NCBI GenBank assembly: GCA_003167305.1
Contig: PMTP01000163.1
Location: forward strand, 1 to 22,003
Source: Acidobacteriaceae bacterium
GTDB taxonomy: Bacteria > Acidobacteriota > Terriglobia > Terriglobales > Acidobacteriaceae
DNA: 22,003 nt
Direction: 5' to 3'
Shown: positions 19,515 to 22,003 of the stretch, one piece after another
Position numbering within the stretch: the first letter of the stretch is position 1
Layout of the letters: each line of letters opens with the position of its first letter
The notes under the pieces: generated by a model
What the model was told of the DNA's origin: nothing
What the model saw: the letters and a program-made list of their open reading frames with translations, nothing else
Database searches by the model: none
Program-made: the position numbers and the translations under genes

Positions 19515-20051
19515 ATGCGTCGAAGTATCTTCTGTTTGATTGCCGTGACGATGCTGAGCATCGCTGTCGCAGGAGAGAGCGCGGAGAGGCCTGCCGCTCT
19601 CATGCTCAAGGACATGCAGGGTAAGAAGGCAACGCTGCGTGATTTGCGCGGGAAAATTGTGGTGCTCAATTTCTGGGCCACGTGGTGTGGCCCTTGCAAC
19701 GCCGAGATGCCGATGCTGGTGAGCGCCGCGAATTCCTACGACACGCAGCGCGTTGCGTTTGTGGGAGCATCCGTCGATGCGCCCGAGACACAGAACAAGA
19801 TTGCGGAGTATGTGAGCAAGCTGGGAATTGCCTATCCGATCTGGGTGGGCGCAACCGACGATGACATGAAACGACTGCGGTTGGGCAACTCAGTGCCCTG
19901 TACGGCATTTCTCGATGCGGATGGAATTGTGCGCGCGCGCATCCTCGGCCAGATGAGGCCGGGAGAGATTCAAGAACGAGTCGATTGGCTGTTGCGTGAT
20001 CGTGCGGGAAATGCCCCATCTGCGAACATCAAGCACCTTGATGAGAATTAA
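19515..20051 (+). CDS. TlpA/ResA-like exported thioredoxin-fold protein
   Basis: The product has 178 aa. The signal peptide (MRRSIFCLIAVTMLSIAVA) places it outside the cytoplasm. The redox motif is WCGPC with Cys58 and Cys61 inside VVLNFWATWCGPCNAEMPML. Thioredoxin-fold features continue with VAFVGASVDAPE, YPIWVGATDD and the cis-Pro region SVPCTAFLDADG. This family reduces disulfides in extracytoplasmic proteins, for example in cytochrome c maturation. The third Cys (VPC), just after the cis-Pro, is unusual. AAGGAG at 19500-19505 precedes the ATG. The gene ends 5 bp before the convergent lon stop. It may serve the upstream barrel protein or be a general thiol reductase. Confidence 0.88.
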   Translation: MRRSIFCLIAVTMLSIAVAGESAERPAALMLKDMQGKKATLRDLRGKIVVLNFWATWCGPCNAEMPMLVSAANSYDTQRVAFVGASVDAPETQNKIAEYVSKLGIAYPIWVGATDDDMKRLRLGNSVPCTAFLDADGIVRARILGQMRPGEIQERVDWLLRDRAGNAPSANIKHLDEN

Positions 20052-20056
20052 GTGCC

Positions 20057-22003
<1,947 letters not shown>

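Overview
The window looks like a chromosomal segment of a GC-rich acidobacterium, probably Acidobacteriota class Terriglobia. This is an inference. It rests on a CadC-type winged-helix regulator with a membrane anchor, a secretin carrying a C-terminal cohesin-like domain, TTG/GTG starts, and dispersed palindromic repeats of a kind I associate with that group (for example the unit that reads CHPERSAAESKDL when translated). No tRNA, rRNA, CRISPR array, insertion sequence, integrase or phage gene was seen.

Layout. 1-568 (-): N-terminal part of a membrane-anchored winged-helix regulator, divergent from a small hypothetical gene (689-892, +). 903-3371 (-): membrane-anchored penicillin-acylase family hydrolase. 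3553-6354 (+): dapB and argS, a probable operon. 6490-8013 (-): pepA leucyl aminopeptidase, convergent with argS and divergent from a large membrane protein with a degenerate spermidine-synthase domain (8131-10371, +). 10510-11224 (+): a vapBC-type toxin-antitoxin pair. 11288-11683 (+): small membrane protein. 11832-12383 (-): smpB. 12583-17417 (+): a five-gene run with a TPR/secretin/cohesin protein, two GspG-like pseudopilins, an exported protein and a urocanase-like protein. 17499-18092 (-): engB. 18299-20051 (+): an outer-membrane beta-barrel candidate and a TlpA-like thioredoxin. 20057-22003 (-): lon, truncated by the window edge.

The core genes cover lysine biosynthesis (dapB), translation and ribosome rescue (argS, smpB), ribosome assembly (engB) and proteolysis (lon, pepA). 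The accessory functions are the secretin/pseudopilin operon, the toxin-antitoxin pair, and envelope proteins. The secretin operon has an outer-membrane channel and pilus-like subunits but no ATPase, inner-membrane platform or prepilin peptidase here, so those partners must be encoded elsewhere.

The most unusual signal is a set of palindromic repeats that lie between genes and also, in frame, inside genes. One hairpin element sits inside argS at the junction before the HIGH catalytic motif. Two copies of another element sit inside the urocanase-like gene and encode the same peptide, and a third copy lies between argS and pepA. A GTTAGCGG-type unit occurs both in the argS 3' region and as a large inverted repeat between the two pseudopilin genes. 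This resembles the in-frame palindromic elements known from Rickettsia and deserves a genome-wide look.
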